Of a stretch of 64,000 nucleotides of DNA, positions 13,454 through 24,353 are shown piece after piece. Position numbers and translations under genes: made by a program. Each line of letters begins with the position of its first letter. The first letter of the stretch is position 1. Location: contig NZ_CP049902.1 in NCBI RefSeq assembly GCF_018448495.1, positions 868,001-932,000 on the forward strand, given 5' to 3'. Below the pieces are notes generated by a model that was not told the origin of the DNA, did not search any database, and saw only the letters and a program-made list of their open reading frames with translations. The stretch comes from Psychrobacter sp. WY6. Its GTDB lineage: Bacteria; Pseudomonadota; Gammaproteobacteria; Pseudomonadales; Moraxellaceae.

Positions 13454-15485
13454 ATGCTTCCAATACTCAGCATAGTTGTTCCTTATTATGCACTAATGAA
13501 AGAAGATCCAGTCTATATAATTTTAAAGATTATTGTAGAAGTATTTTAAATTCCGTGTTGGAAGTTAAGATTCTATTAGTACTAACAGTTAGAAGTGGAA
13601 GAAATTATAAAATTTTCTATGGATAGATAAGCTTATCATAGAAGAAAACGATCCTAGATTTAGTTGTCTAAATATAGAAATTGGAGTTATCTTGCTGCTC
13701 AGTCTGAGAGGGGTTCTATTAATGGATATAGACTTGCAAATTTCCATTAATAGTTTAGAGAAACTATTAATTTATTTAACCATTTCCGTATGAAAATTCC
13801 TTCATGGTATTTCCCACGATATATTTGAAAAATGTACAAAGTATGAGAGAGGGATTTGATATTAGTAGTTTTACTACAGACAATATTCAAACTTATGCTG
13901 CTAGTTCATCCACGGTAGCATTGAGAAAAAGCTTCTATCTCGAATTAGGTGGTCAAGATGAAAGGTTTAAAGGATGGGGGTATGAGGATTGGGAATTTGC
14001 AAACAGATTAATCACTAATTATGATTTTTTGCCACCAAGCAAAATATGTCCTACTTTGATTTAGAAGGGTATGAGCATATTAATAGTTATTATGGATTAA
14101 AAGGTATACTGAGAACTTATGCTGACATCACAAGAATAAATGGATTTTATTTTTATCATAACTGGCATGAGACAAATAATAGTTTTCGTCAGAAGAAATA
14201 CGTCATTAATAATAGAAATTTATTTCAAAGAGCACTATCAGTATATCAAAAGAAAGGTCATCAGTTGCCTATTAAAAAAGAAATGGATGCAGATAAAGCT
14301 CTAGTTTTTCAAAAATCGCCTATTGTGTACAATAGGCAATTATTAGTCAGTTTTAATGTTGTTGATTATATAGATACTACCAGTGAATATTCTGATATAG
14401 ATCACTCCGATATCAAGGTGCTTCTTTCAGGTGTTGTGTTAAGTAAATACGAATATCAGTTTTTCACTACTAGAGATATTAAAGTGATTGAGCCTTTTTT
14501 TTGGGGGCTAAGCCGTCATGTTAACTGGTTGGTTAATAGAACCCTTCCTAATAGGAAATCAAGAAAATCAGAAAAAATAGACCAAGATCCTATAAAATAC
14601 TTAGTAGTAGAAAACCAAGCTAATTTGTCACATCATTCGCAGAGTACCGTGAAAGAGACTAATAAATCACAGTGCTTGATTATTTTTAACCCTATAGATG
14701 AGAGTAGTCAGTTTTTATTAGAGCAACGGGCTCTTCTGTTTTCTCTTGTTTTCCTTCATTTTGATAAGTATAAGTTCTTCTGGTTTGAGCAAGGCAATCA
14801 TAAAAACCTAAATGATAATTTGGTTTTTGTAGATGATATGGATGATCTTCAGAAACATATCTCTCAGGCTGAAATGGTTATTCATCTAAACACCTCTCTT
14901 TTGTTGAAATCTCTCATAAGTAATAAGCCTACAGTGGTTTTAAATAACTTTTTAGGGATATTCAATCATATACATTTAGCGACACTTGATATGCTCGATC
15001 AGTTTATGAGTGAACCTATAGTGTTAGATTATGAATTGTATACTTGTATCATTGAATTCTCTAGTGAGTATAGTCTATATGACACTCATAGAAAAAAATA
15101 TGATGCGGTCTACGCTTTGGAGTCTTTTGAGTTTCAACTTAGATATTATGGTATCTTGATAAATCAATATATTGATAAGCAGTATACTTGGTCAGAACAA
15201 GCTACAGTGAATAGAAAGGTAGGGGCACAATATTTTAGTGTCTTGAAAGCTTCGGACTTCAATAGAAAATATAGTTGGGGTAAGCACAATACTGACTTAG
15301 AGAATAAAGTTCTTTATAATACTTCTAGTGCTTATTCTGATGATAAAAAACTACTCAAAGGTAGCCTAGTTGTTGATAAAGATAGAATATATAGGCGATA
15401 TAAAAAGTTTAAAAAAAGTCCAAAGAGATTTTTTGAAGAATCTAAATTTCCATTATTAAATGTATTAGGTAAGCTTTACAAATGA
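13454..15485 (+). CDS. GT2 glycosyltransferase with capsule-synthesis-like C-terminus (frameshifted)
   Basis: The N-terminal part opens MLPILSIVVPYY, a typical family-2 glycosyltransferase start. It is broken by several indels between 13490 and 13800 (fragments such as FKDYCRSILNSVL can be read in other frames). From 13804 a GT2 acceptor-domain segment is clear (GGQDERFKGWGYEDWEFA). A shift near 14045 joins it to a 479-residue ORF at 14046-15485. The latter half of that ORF (about residues 210-330, with HLNTSLLLKSLISNKPTVVL) resembles the Capsule_synth fold of capsule export/Kdo transferases; this assignment is weak. One long bifunctional transferase is the simplest reading, but two separate genes are possible. 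Confidence 0.55.
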
Positions 15486-15486
15486 C

Positions 15487-15658
15487 TATGGTGAATCCTA
15501 AATCAAAAGAATACAGCGATACCAGCGTGCTATAGTCAATTGAAAGTAAAACGGTTATAAACGTAGACGCGTTACTGGATGGGCTCTGCGTATATCTTCG
15601 ACGCTGCGCAATATTCATCCCAGTAGCACTGTGTTTATTTTATAGTGGATCGATTATA
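15487..15658. repeat. MITE-like repeat R2 (172 bp)
   Basis: The left end TATGGTGAATCCTAAAT matches the reverse complement of the right ends of R1 and R3. The right end, reverse-complemented, reads TATAATCGATCCACTATAA, matching the R1 left end. It also holds an internal TATAGTCAATTGAAAG. The last base of the repeat is the first base of the next gene's start codon. Confidence 0.6.
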
Positions 15659-16431
15659 TGTATAAAAATATAACGTTTATAGCAACAACTACTAATAGAG
15701 GTATTTGTTTTCAGTCTCTGATAATTAGCATTCGTAAAGTATTTGGATGTGATCCCAAAATTTTATTTACGCACCAAATAGAATCATTAACTGAATCTAT
15801 CCAGAATTTTAGCCATAAATATGATGTTGTTAGTGTTGCCACGGGCTATGATTCTGGGCTATCGTATAATCGAAATTTTATGATTGATAAAATAGAAACT
15901 GAGTTTTTTGTCTTATGCGATGATGATTTTATTTTTGATGCCTCAGTAAAACTAAGTCTCAGTATTGAGCTAATGCAAAAAAGTGATATTGATATACTGG
16001 GTGGTGTCTATAAAAACTTTAATTTTGATATTAATAATAGTTTAAAAAGTTATAGTGAATCCAGTTTTGCATTTGATATTGAAATAAATTATGAGCTGTT
16101 TGAAAAAAATGAGGTGGACTTATCTAAGGTTTCTTACTATAAAGGCTTGCGTTTTTTGAAGTGTGACTGTGTCAATAACTTTGCAATTATGAGAACGGCG
16201 TCATTCTTAAGAGAACCAAAGCTTCGATGGGATGAAGATATGAAGATTAGTGGCGAGCATATAGACTTTTTTACGAATAATAAAATCAAAGAATATGCAA
16301 ATGTATACTTCTCTCCTGATTTATCAATACTTCATATACGCCGCTCTAGTCCAAGGTATCAAGAGATGCGAGATAGAAGAGATGGCATCAAGTTGTTTGA
16401 ATCTAAATTGAAACATGTTAATCATATATGA
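15658..16431 (+). CDS. Glycosyltransferase, GT-A fold (GT2/B4GALNT-like)
   Basis: Intact 257-residue protein. Near residues 73-98 it has GLSYNRNFMIDKIETEFFV followed by a CDDDF metal-binding DxD-type motif. Near 190-205 it has W-DEDMKISGEHIDFF. This pair is typical of GT-A enzymes related to beta-1,4-GalNAc transferases; the sugar cannot be told from sequence. Flanked exactly by repeats R2 and R3, like a cassette. No clear ribosome site is visible because the upstream bases belong to R2. AT-rich. Probably adds one sugar of the surface glycan. Confidence 0.75.
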   Translation: MYKNITFIATTTNRGICFQSLIISIRKVFGCDPKILFTHQIESLTESIQNFSHKYDVVSVATGYDSGLSYNRNFMIDKIETEFFVLCDDDFIFDASVKLSLSIELMQKSDIDILGGVYKNFNFDINNSLKSYSESSFAFDIEINYELFEKNEVDLSKVSYYKGLRFLKCDCVNNFAIMRTASFLREPKLRWDEDMKISGEHIDFFTNNKIKEYANVYFSPDLSILHIRRSSPRYQEMRDRRDGIKLFESKLKHVNHI

Positions 16432-16557
16432 TATAGTCGATTCAATTTAAAAAAATACAGTGCTACTGCCATATATTTTTCGTAGCCTTTGTCACGCCTG
16501 CGAACAGTAAGCAAGAAAAAATGTATCTCTGTATTCTCTTTTTTAGAATTCACTATA
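16432..16557. repeat. MITE-like repeat R3 (126 bp)
   Basis: Starts TATAGTCGATTCAATTT directly after the stop codon of the previous gene and ends AGAATTCACTATA. Shares both ends with R1 and R2; the interior also has similar CGTAGCCT and GCAAG segments. IS982 begins 10 bases later. Confidence 0.65.
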
Positions 16558-16566
16558 TATATTTAA

Positions 16567-17591
16567 ACCTCAGTTCGGGATAAGCCACATTGTAACTCAT
16601 TGATACTATTTACAATGTAGCCACCTGCCGTTGCTGAGGCATGTTTTTGATGGTGGGTTTATAGGGAAACCAGCAATAAGCAATCAAACCTGACAGCAAG
16701 TTTGTAATAAAACCCGTGACACTACGATGGCGTGAATGCTCAATCTGACACAAGTTTTTCAGCTCCCCAAACACCGTCTCAACCAAAGAGCGATGATTGA
16801 GTAGCGCCTCATCTATCGGCTTGAGTACTTGCGGTTTCATATTACGCCGAAGTTTCGTTATCAGCCTAGTATCACTGTGTTTTGTGAGCCACTCGTTCAG
16901 TGCTTTACTGATGTAGCCTCTATCACCGAATAGCTTACCAAACAAAGGTGTTGCCATATCCTTAACAGGCGCTCTATCATCGGTATTACCCGCAGTGACT
17001 TTGACGGAGACCAGCTCACCTTTATGATTGATAATGGCGTGTAGCTTAAAGCCGTAAAACCAACCCATGCTACTTTTACCTCGGGTTGCAAGTCCTTCAA
17101 AGACTTTATGACGGTAAATACGCTTGTTATGACAAACCGCTATCTTGGTTGAATCAATATAGCTGATACCCGTACAGTCGCCCATCATGCTTTGCAAGTA
17201 GGCACATAAAGGCATGACACTACGCGGCACAAGCTCTATAAATCGCGAGTAGCTCGGCAGATTTGGAAACGCCCGTTTCATCATGCCAAGCATGTGATGG
17301 TAGTAAAACGCCTTAAACTGTCGATAACGTAATTGATGAAACAGTATCAAGACCGTCATTATTTCTGCTACACTTATCTGGCAGGATCGATGCCGCTGAC
17401 CGCCAGTTGCGATTAAGTGAGCGTCAAACTCAGGTTTGAATTGCTGATAAAAGTCGTCAATATGGCAGTATAGTTCGGTTAGGTTGTCCATGTAAGAAGT
17501 CCTTTTGTGAAGTTTGTCTTGGTAAACTTACTTTAGCAATTTTGGGATTCTTTTTTTATCTTTTTTTTGAGCGCTTATCCCGAACTGGGGT
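16567..17591 (-). mobile_element. IS982-family insertion sequence
   Basis: Terminal inverted repeats ACCTCAGTTCGGGATAAGC (left) and ACCCCAGTTCGGGATAAGC (reverse complement of right). Flanked by a 7-bp direct repeat TATTTAA (16560-16566 and 17592-17598), consistent with a target duplication. Holds a single transposase ORF on the minus strand. It appears complete and recent: the ORF is uninterrupted. Confidence 0.9.
16610..17491 (-). CDS. IS982-family transposase
   Basis: Intact 293-residue DDE transposase. Seen: N-terminal segment starting MDNLTELYCHIDDFYQQFKP, the first catalytic Asp in GISYIDSTKIAVCHNKRI, the RGKSSMGWFYGFKLHAIIN signature, the second Asp in FGDRGYISK and the Glu in LVETVFGELKN. 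These are hallmarks of IS982. It fills the element almost completely and probably remains functional. Confidence 0.93.
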   Translation of the reverse strand: MDNLTELYCHIDDFYQQFKPEFDAHLIATGGQRHRSCQISVAEIMTVLILFHQLRYRQFKAFYYHHMLGMMKRAFPNLPSYSRFIELVPRSVMPLCAYLQSMMGDCTGISYIDSTKIAVCHNKRIYRHKVFEGLATRGKSSMGWFYGFKLHAIINHKGELVSVKVTAGNTDDRAPVKDMATPLFGKLFGDRGYISKALNEWLTKHSDTRLITKLRRNMKPQVLKPIDEALLNHRSLVETVFGELKNLCQIEHSRHRSVTGFITNLLSGLIAYCWFPYKPTIKNMPQQRQVATL

Positions 17592-17641
17592 TATTTAAGC
17601 GAAAAATGAATTTATATAGATCTGATATTAGGTAGCTCATT

Positions 17642-18672
17642 ATGTTAAAAGAACTCAAGCATGCGCTAAGAAGAGATAGGTTGTCGATGGCACGTGAAAT
17701 GGCAGAGTATCTAAAGCTATCGACAAAACATGGGTTAGATCTTAATCTGGTACAAAATAATCTTAAAAACTTAGGTAAAAATGATATTGTGCTTTTTAGT
17801 ACTTTTCGTAACGAGAAAGTTAGACTGAAATTTTTCATCGAATATTATCGTAATTTGGGAGTCAAACATTTTATATTTGTAGATAATGATTCTGATGATG
17901 GTTGTATGCAGCTATTATCACAGTATCCTGATGTCAGTGTTTCTTCACAGAATCAGGTTATAAAGACTCAAATTTTGGTATGCATTGGATGAACTATCTC
18001 CTAAGACAATATGGTACTGGTAGATGGTGTGTTACTTGTGATCCTGACGAATTCTTAGTATTCCCCCATATAGAATCAAGAGACTTAATCGACCTGACAG
18101 AAATGTTAGATAGAAATAAGAAAAAAGCTTTTTTTACGTTAATGATAGATATGTATGGAAAAGGACAGGTTGAAAGCCAAGCCTATATCGAAGGAAAAAA
18201 TCCATTAGATACTTGTTCGTATTTTGATGGTTATGGTTATGTCAGTCAAGATAGGGGGCACTACAAAAACTTATGGGCCAGAGGTGGTGTTAGAAGTCGA
18301 GTTTTTTCAAAAAATGAACCAAAAAAATCACCTGCTATAAACAAAACACCATTAGTCAAATGGGACTGGAACTATAGTTATATATCATCCATGCATATGC
18401 TGATTCCTGCTCATCTAAATACGTACTATCGTAGTGATAGAGCCACTGTTACAGGATGTTTGTTACACTTTAAATTTATTTCTACTCTTAAGCAAAAAGT
18501 CGAAGAAGAGATCTCTCGAAAGCAGCATTACAATGATTCAGCAGAATATAAGCTGTATAAAGAGAGCTTAGAAAATGAGTTAGCACTGTATAACGATGAA
18601 ATATCTGTACAATATAAAGGATGGCAGCAGTTAGCATCACTAGGCTTGTTAAGAAATGAATCATGGGGCTAA
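17642..18672 (+). CDS. Glycosyltransferase family 2 (GT2_4/GT92-like, frameshifted)
   Basis: The N-terminal part (116 residues) contains LFSTFRNEKVRLKFFIEYY and HFIFVDNDSDDG, the donor-binding part of Glyco_tranf_2_4 enzymes. The second part (230 residues from 17980) contains MHWMNYLLRQYG, WCVTCDPDEFLVFP (DPDE metal motif) and MHMLIPAH. The frame breaks near 17945, where the same strand can be read through SGYKDSNFGMHWMN. Rejoined length is about 340 residues. The next gene starts 2 bases after the stop, so they are translationally linked. AT-rich accessory gene. Confidence 0.75.
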
Positions 18673-18673
18673 T

Positions 18674-20240
18674 ATGAAAATCGTATATCTAATGATGGTA
18701 CATGAACATATTAATCTGAGTGATGATTTGATATGTTTGTTACTAAAAGATCCAGAAGCAACCGTGGTCTTACATGTTGATGCCAAATATAATGTACCTC
18801 TACCAAAAAGTCTGGTGAATGCTAAGTCTTATCTAGATAAGCGTGTTTTCTTAGCCGAGAGAACGCATGTCGAATGGGGTGAATGGGGAATGATTGAAGC
18901 AAGCCTTAACTGCTTCGAAACATTGCAGAAATATCAAATCGCTTATGATTATGCTATGTTACTCAGTGGTGCCTGTTATCCTATCAAGCCTTATCAAGAT
19001 TTAAAGAGGTTCTTAGAAGAATCAAATAATACCAGCTTTATTGAGCATGTGGATGCGACCAAGGAGAGGTGGATTTTTGATGGTATTCAACAAGAAAGGT
19101 GGGAGCATCTACACTATATTAACTGGAGAAAAATCCAAAGTTATTTTCAAAGTCAATTGAGCTTCAGTCTAAATTACGCTTCAAAAGAAAACTGCCAGAT
19201 AATTTTGTTCCATATATGGGCTCACAATGGTGGACATTAACAAAGAGTGTTGTAGACCAAGTTTATGAATATTCAAAATCACCAAAAATCCGAGGATTTT
19301 ATAAACGAACTTGGATTCCGGATGAGCTTTACTTTCAGACTATTGTTGCAAACTTATGCTATAAAGAACCATTAGAAACGTTTAATTTGACTTATTATCA
19401 CTTTGAGTTGAGAGGTGCGCCTAAGGTATTATACGAAAGTCACCTGTCTGAATTAATAAACAGTCATAACAAATTCTTTGCTAGAAAGCTTTCTCCAAAA
19501 GCTAATAAACTGCGTGCCAAGTTAGCTGACGTGTATTGTATGAGTAGTAAGGAGTTTGCTGATTATAAGAAGCAAATACAGCCTACTATCGATGATAGCA
19601 CGTTACCCAAAAAAGAGTTTTAAATCCAACTTCTTATGTAGGTGATAAGTTTAAATCGCTAGAAAATAAATTTTTAGTCGTGATTGGTGATTTGGATGAA
19701 CAACTAAAAGAAGTTCAGAAAGCGTTGAATGAGCTACCACAACTGTTCATACATGGGTTGCTGACTAAAGAAGAGCCAAATGAGGCCTATCATAAAGACT
19801 ATCCAGGCTTTAAGAAAAAGCTGACTATAGATGATAAGCATTTCACTACTGATGATTTAGTTGATGTATTATCTCAGACCCCAAAGGGTATGATAGGCGG
19901 CTTGTTGATTAACTTCCCTGATCCTATAACGCCTAAGTTACTAGGAGATATCATCGAAGCAGATAATGCAGTGATCCTACACTTGCTATCGACAGATGCA
20001 GGCTATGTAAATGGTGACGCCTATCAACACGATGTGGCTCTAATCGATAAGATGGTTGATGATGGGGTGATCCCAGCAAGTGATTGTGATGGCCTAAAAG
20101 ATAAGATATTCCAGAAGCATTTTACTTATGATTATGGGTTTATGCAGTGGGTGTCTAATAAACCATGTAACTATCATTGTATATTATATTCGACAAAAAC
20201 TTCATACTATAAAGACTATATGCATGTTTCTTTAGAGTAA
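18674..20240 (+). CDS. Core-2/I-branching-type GT14 transferase with C-terminal extension (frameshifted)
   Basis: The start chosen is ATG 18674 (MKIVYLMMVHEH), just after the previous stop. Seen: HVDAK near residue 35, RTHVEWGEWGMIEA near 65, and MLLSGACYPIKP near 98, all typical of GT14 beta-1,6-N-acetylglucosaminyl or xylosyl transferases. A break near 19205 leads to GSQWWTLTK and TWIPDELYFQTI. Another break in the T-run near 19620 leads to a 186-residue C-terminal region (19680-20240), acidic and of unknown role. Similar two-part GT14 proteins occur in other bacteria, so a single polypeptide of about 520 residues is the likely original. Confidence 0.72.
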
Positions 20241-20856
20241 TTAAAATCTAATTTATTAGGATTGTTTTTTATGAAAAATTTTATTGTATTTTGTTTTGCC
20301 AGAACTGGCTCATATAGGCTTATTGATGTCTTGAATCATCAAGACGATGTTATCGCATATGGGGAAATATTTAAACCAAACTCTTTCGAGGTTAGTCAGG
20401 ATATTTTAGAACAAATAAATTACGAAAAAAGTAACTTCTTAAAAAGAGATAAGGCACCTATACATTTTTATAAAAAGCTTGCTAGGCTGCATGAGGATAA
20501 AAAGTTTGGGTTCAAAATCTTTCCTAATCATAATGATCGAGTTTTAAAGTATCTAGCAAAGCATGAAGATATTATTAAAATTTTTTTAGTAAGGAACCCA
20601 GTACAAACTTATATTTCAGAGAAAGTAGCTAGAGCATCTGATCAGTGGGTAGTTAAGGAGGGTTTTAAAAGAAGAAATAGTGAGGTAACTGTCAAGTTTG
20701 ATGTCGAAAGTTTTTCACAACACTTACGTTATAGAATAGCATGGTACTCATACATTAAAAGCTTGTCGACATTAAGCGGTTCAAAAATTCATACAATAGA
20801 TTATTTTGACTCTTTAGATGATGATTATCTAAACAATTTCTTTAATTCAATTGGTA

Positions 20857-21905
20857 CTTAGATTAACACATGAAGTGCAATACCAAATGTGAGGTGAAAA
20901 AAAACCTAGATGCGCTAGCATCAAAGTCTTTATCCACCGACCAAAGTGAGATTGCAACCATGAACTATACGCATCTAAGCCTAGGGGAACGATACCAGAT
21001 TTATGCCCTTATAGGGGCAGAACATAGTATTAATTTTATAGCGCGGGCGTTAGAAGTCCCAGTACCATATTAAGAGAAATCAGACGCAATAAAAGCCTGC
21101 GCGGTTACCAAGTCAATAACGCTCATAAGAAAGCTTGTGCAAGACGATCAAACAATGCGCTCAGCATCATCGCTAACGTATGGGACTGGGTCACAGACAA
21201 GCTTAAAGAGAACTGGAGTCCCCAGCAAATAGCAGGTGTTCATGGTGGACTCAGTCATATGAGCATTTATCGCTATATATGGACAAACAAGCGTAAGGGC
21301 GGCAGGTTATGGCAGTGTCTCAGACGTAAAGCCAAGCCTTATCGGCAGCGTTTAACTGCTGAGACTCGTGGTCGTATTAATGACAGAGTCTCTATCCATG
21401 AGCGCCCCTCCATCGTTGATGCGCGCACGCGGATTGGCGACTGGGAGGCGGATACCATTATCGGTCAGCATCACAAGCAAGCGATTGTCACGCTCGTTGA
21501 ACGTAAAACAGGGCTGCTGAAGATGAAACGTGTGGATAATAAAACGGCACAGCAAGTATCAGAGGCAATGATAGAGCTCTTAAAGCCAGTGAGGTTGCAG
21601 GTTAAGACCATTACCTCTGACAATGGTAAAGAGTTTGCTCAGCATAAAAAGGTGAAACAAAAGCTCTTTAGCTCTTTCTTCTTTGCCGATGCTTATGCGT
21701 CATGGCAGCGAGGAACCAACGAAAATACCAACGGCTTGATCAGAGAGTATCTGCCTAAAGGCTGTGACTTTAGACAAGTCTCTGATGATGAGATGCAGGA
21801 CATTGAGAACAAACTAAATAACAGACCAAGAAAACGCTTAGGGTTTAAAACGCCTATGCAGGCGTTCTATATTAATTAGCGTTGCACTTGGTGTGTTAAT
21901 CTAAG
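20857..21905 (+). mobile_element. IS30-family insertion sequence
   Basis: Inverted ends: left CTTAGATTAACACATGAAG, right (reverse complement) CTTAGATTAACACACCAAG. Flanked by the 3-bp direct repeat GTA (20854-20856 and 21906-21908). The element interrupts a sulfotransferase gene in the same orientation. Confidence 0.88.
20960..21879 (+). pseudogene. IS30-family transposase (one frameshift)
   Basis: Begins MNYTHLSLGERYQIYALI, the IS30 helix-turn-helix start. The frame is lost near 21060 (a missing base or bases in the LEVP-ST-ILREIRRN stretch). It resumes through NKSLRGYQVNNAHKKACARR to the 206-residue ORF at 21259. That ORF carries GDWEADTIIG, the second Asp in TSDNGKEFAQH and the Glu in GTNENTNGLIREYLPKG. 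Rejoined length is near 306 residues, typical for IS30. The single break may be an error or may inactivate it. Confidence 0.88.
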
Positions 21906-22251
21906 GTATTAAAACTTCTACTATAGAAACTACACATAGAAAAGCTATATTAAAAAGCTACGAAGATATAGTAGAAAAACTGGTCTGATTTGGAATATAT
22001 CTTGATAATATCAGTTGATGAGAATACAAGATTTGTCGAGTTTTGTGAGAGGTTTATAAAATCTTAAAGTATATTTCCTATAAGTATAACTTAAGCATTA
22101 TTAGAGAAGTAATTATTTATACTTAGTAATGATTAATTTTCTATGAGACCTAAGATAAATTATCTTTAGACATTTTCGTATGATCAGGTTATATGAAAAA
22201 ATTATAACTTCGATTAAATAATATTTTTAGTGATTACAACTGGACGCAACT

Positions 22252-23375
22252 ATGAGTAGAAATATTGTATTTATTGGTGGAGCTGGCGCACCAAATTATG
22301 GCGATGAGTTAATAGTCAGAGGTTGGTTAAATTACTGTCAAGAAAATTTTCTGATGATAATGTAGTTTTTTATGAAAATATAGCTAGTAATGCTCTTAAG
22401 TTACATGGTGGCTCTCATTGCTTGTTTTCAGACTCTCTTGTCAAAGTTGCTAAGTCTTACACTGGTATTGGGTTTTGGGAGCAAGTTAAAAGAGGTTCTG
22501 ACTTTATTGATATTGGAGGTATAGATAAATATAAAAAATATGATTTAGAGCCATTAATTAATGCTGACTTAATCCACTTGCATGGGGGTGGGTATTTAAA
22601 TAACTACGATCCTGAAAAAGGATTTTATATAGGGTTACTATCATCATTAAATGATAAATATAATACTAGAATTCAGGCAACAGGAATAGGCTTTGGTCCC
22701 GTACCAACTCCTAATACTGATGATGTGGAAACCATAAGAAAGATCTTTTCTAGATTTCATTCGTTTGAATTGAGAGATGTTGATAATTTTAGAAGTCTAG
22801 CTAGTCTATTTCCTGGAATAAATTTTATATATGGTACTGATGATTCATATCTACATCCTATAAATGACTTAGTCTTTTTTGATGATTCACAGAAACGTCT
22901 TTATTTGTCTTTACTTCAATACAATTTAGATAAATATACTGAATCTTTTTGGGACGAACTAGTAAGTGTTTCTAAAGATTTTGATGAGATTTACTTTGTT
23001 GAAAGTTACCCATGGCAAGATTCAGATGTTTTTGAAAAGTTAAAGAGTAAGATAGGACAATTGCAGCTTATTACGGTTCAAGAGATGTTAAATAAAAGAA
23101 TATCGGTAGGTGTAAATGATTTAGCACTTTGTGCAAGGTTTCATGTTCATTACTTATTTGCTAGATGTAATATTAGTGGTGTCTATTTTCAGGATAGTAA
23201 GTACTATGACATAAAACATCAATCAATTGTTGATAGAGGTTCTAATCTAAACCATTGCAGCTATAAGAACTTAGATTATAAGAAGTCACAAACAAGATCT
23301 TATATTAGTTTACAAGATGAAAATTTAGTCTTACAAAAAAAGAAATTTGTTGACTATTTGTTTTCTGATTTTTGA
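22252..23375 (+). CDS. Polysaccharide pyruvyl transferase-like protein (frameshifted)
   Basis: The start at 22252 gives MSRNIVFIGGAGAPNYGDEL, the usual opening of CsaB/WcaK-type transferases, then breaks near 22335. The main 350-residue frame continues from NYLSRKFSDDNVVFYEN. Further motifs: LIHLHGGGYLNNY near 105, IQATGIGFGPVP near 140, and RFHVHYLFA near 300. These enzymes add pyruvyl ketals or related groups to cell-surface polysaccharides. The start codon follows a weak ribosome site. Strongly AT-rich like its neighbours. Function within the family is inferred only. Confidence 0.75.
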
Positions 23376-23417
23376 GTTGTAAGTTTATATTAATTTCATA
23401 AAGCTATTAAAATAGCT

Positions 23418-24334
23418 TATAGTCAGTTCAAAACAAAGTGTTATGTCTAGGACAAACATCATAAAATAATTTGGATAAGTCATTTTCCATCCACCCTTGG
23501 CGTAGAAACTTCACTTGAGCCCATTTTTTCTCAATAGGGTTCAAGTCTGGGCTGTACGGCGGCAGCCATAGGATACGATGACCATGCCTGTTCAGTAATT
23601 TTTGGATACGTCTACTTTTATGAAACCGAGCGTTATCCATGACAATCACGCATTTGGTTTTAAGGCTTGGGATTAGGGTGTGTTTGCACCAATCGTAGAA
23701 TATGCCGCTGTTAATGTTGTGTTCAAAGTAATCCAGTGCAAATAGCATCTTTTCATATAGAGCCCCAATGACGTTGGTTCGCTTTTTACCTTGCCAGTTG
23801 TAGCTGTCGATACAGGGTTTGCCTATCGGTGCATAACCATGAGGACGAATGGTCTGGCTTTCAAAACCGCTTTCGTCCATATACACAATGGGATAACCTT
23901 GCTGTTTAAAGTTATCAAGCTTACTCTGATACGCCGCTCTTTTTATTGGACATGCTTTTGGATGCTCTAAGGTCTTTTTTTTGACTGATGCCTAGGCGTT
24001 TTAAAGCCTCACAAATGGCTGGGGCAGTACAGTTGAACCGTCTTGCTCTCTCATAGTGATAGTCATCAGGGTAACGCTCAACGTCTTTGCGTAGTGCATC
24101 ATCCGGTATTTTTGATGGCGTAACATTGCGAGTGCTCTTACTATGCAGCCGTTTCTTCCACTTTTGAATAGTGGTTGGACTAATGTCATAAAAAGAGGCT
24201 GCCTCGGCAAAGGTCATGCCATCTGCTAAGCTTTTAAGAACTTGTTTGCGATAATCTAGTGAGTAAGTCATGATAATTGAGTATATCTGTTGAGATGTTT
24301 TATCTTATAACATTTTTATACTTAATGCACTATA
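23418..24334 (-). mobile_element. IS630-family element, copy A
   Basis: Ends: TATAGTCAGTTCAAAAC at 23418 (3' end of the transposase side) and, on the minus strand, TATAGTGCATTAAGTATAAA at 24334 (5' side). Both ends begin with TA, as for IS630/Tc1-type insertion. It faces copy B head to head across the PP-loop gene. Confidence 0.85.
23428..24271 (-). CDS. IS630-family transposase, two overlapping frames (copy A)
   Basis: The first frame (24271-23921, 116 residues) is a helix-turn-helix domain starting MTYSLDYRKQVLKSLADG. The second frame (open from upstream of 23886 to 23428) is the DDE domain: YMDESGFES with the first Asp, VIMDNARFHKSRRIQ with the second, and YSPDLNPIEKKWAQVK with the Glu. 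The frames meet at an eight-A run (23973-23980 on the plus strand). Copy C shares that run, whereas copy B has seven As and a fused frame. Either A8 is a programmed frameshift site or B carries an error. Confidence 0.85.
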
Positions 24335-24353
24335 CTAAGTTAGCGAGTATTAT

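Larger units (their letters stand above)
20271..22067 (+). pseudogene. Stf0/NodH-like sulfotransferase interrupted by IS30
   Basis: Residues from 20271 begin MKNFIVFCFARTGSYRLIDV, a 5'-phosphosulfate loop like that of Stf0/NodH sulfotransferases. KIFLVRNPVQTYISEKV is the 3'-phosphate segment. At 20857 the frame enters IS30 and stops. Removing IS30 (20857-21905) and one copy of the GTA duplication rejoins the frame as NSIGIKTSTIETTHRKAI, reaching a stop at 21988. A further A-run indel near 21979 would extend it to 22067 (FVEFCERFIKS). The gene is therefore inactivated by an identifiable event. It would have sulfated a glycan or glycolipid. Confidence 0.75.
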
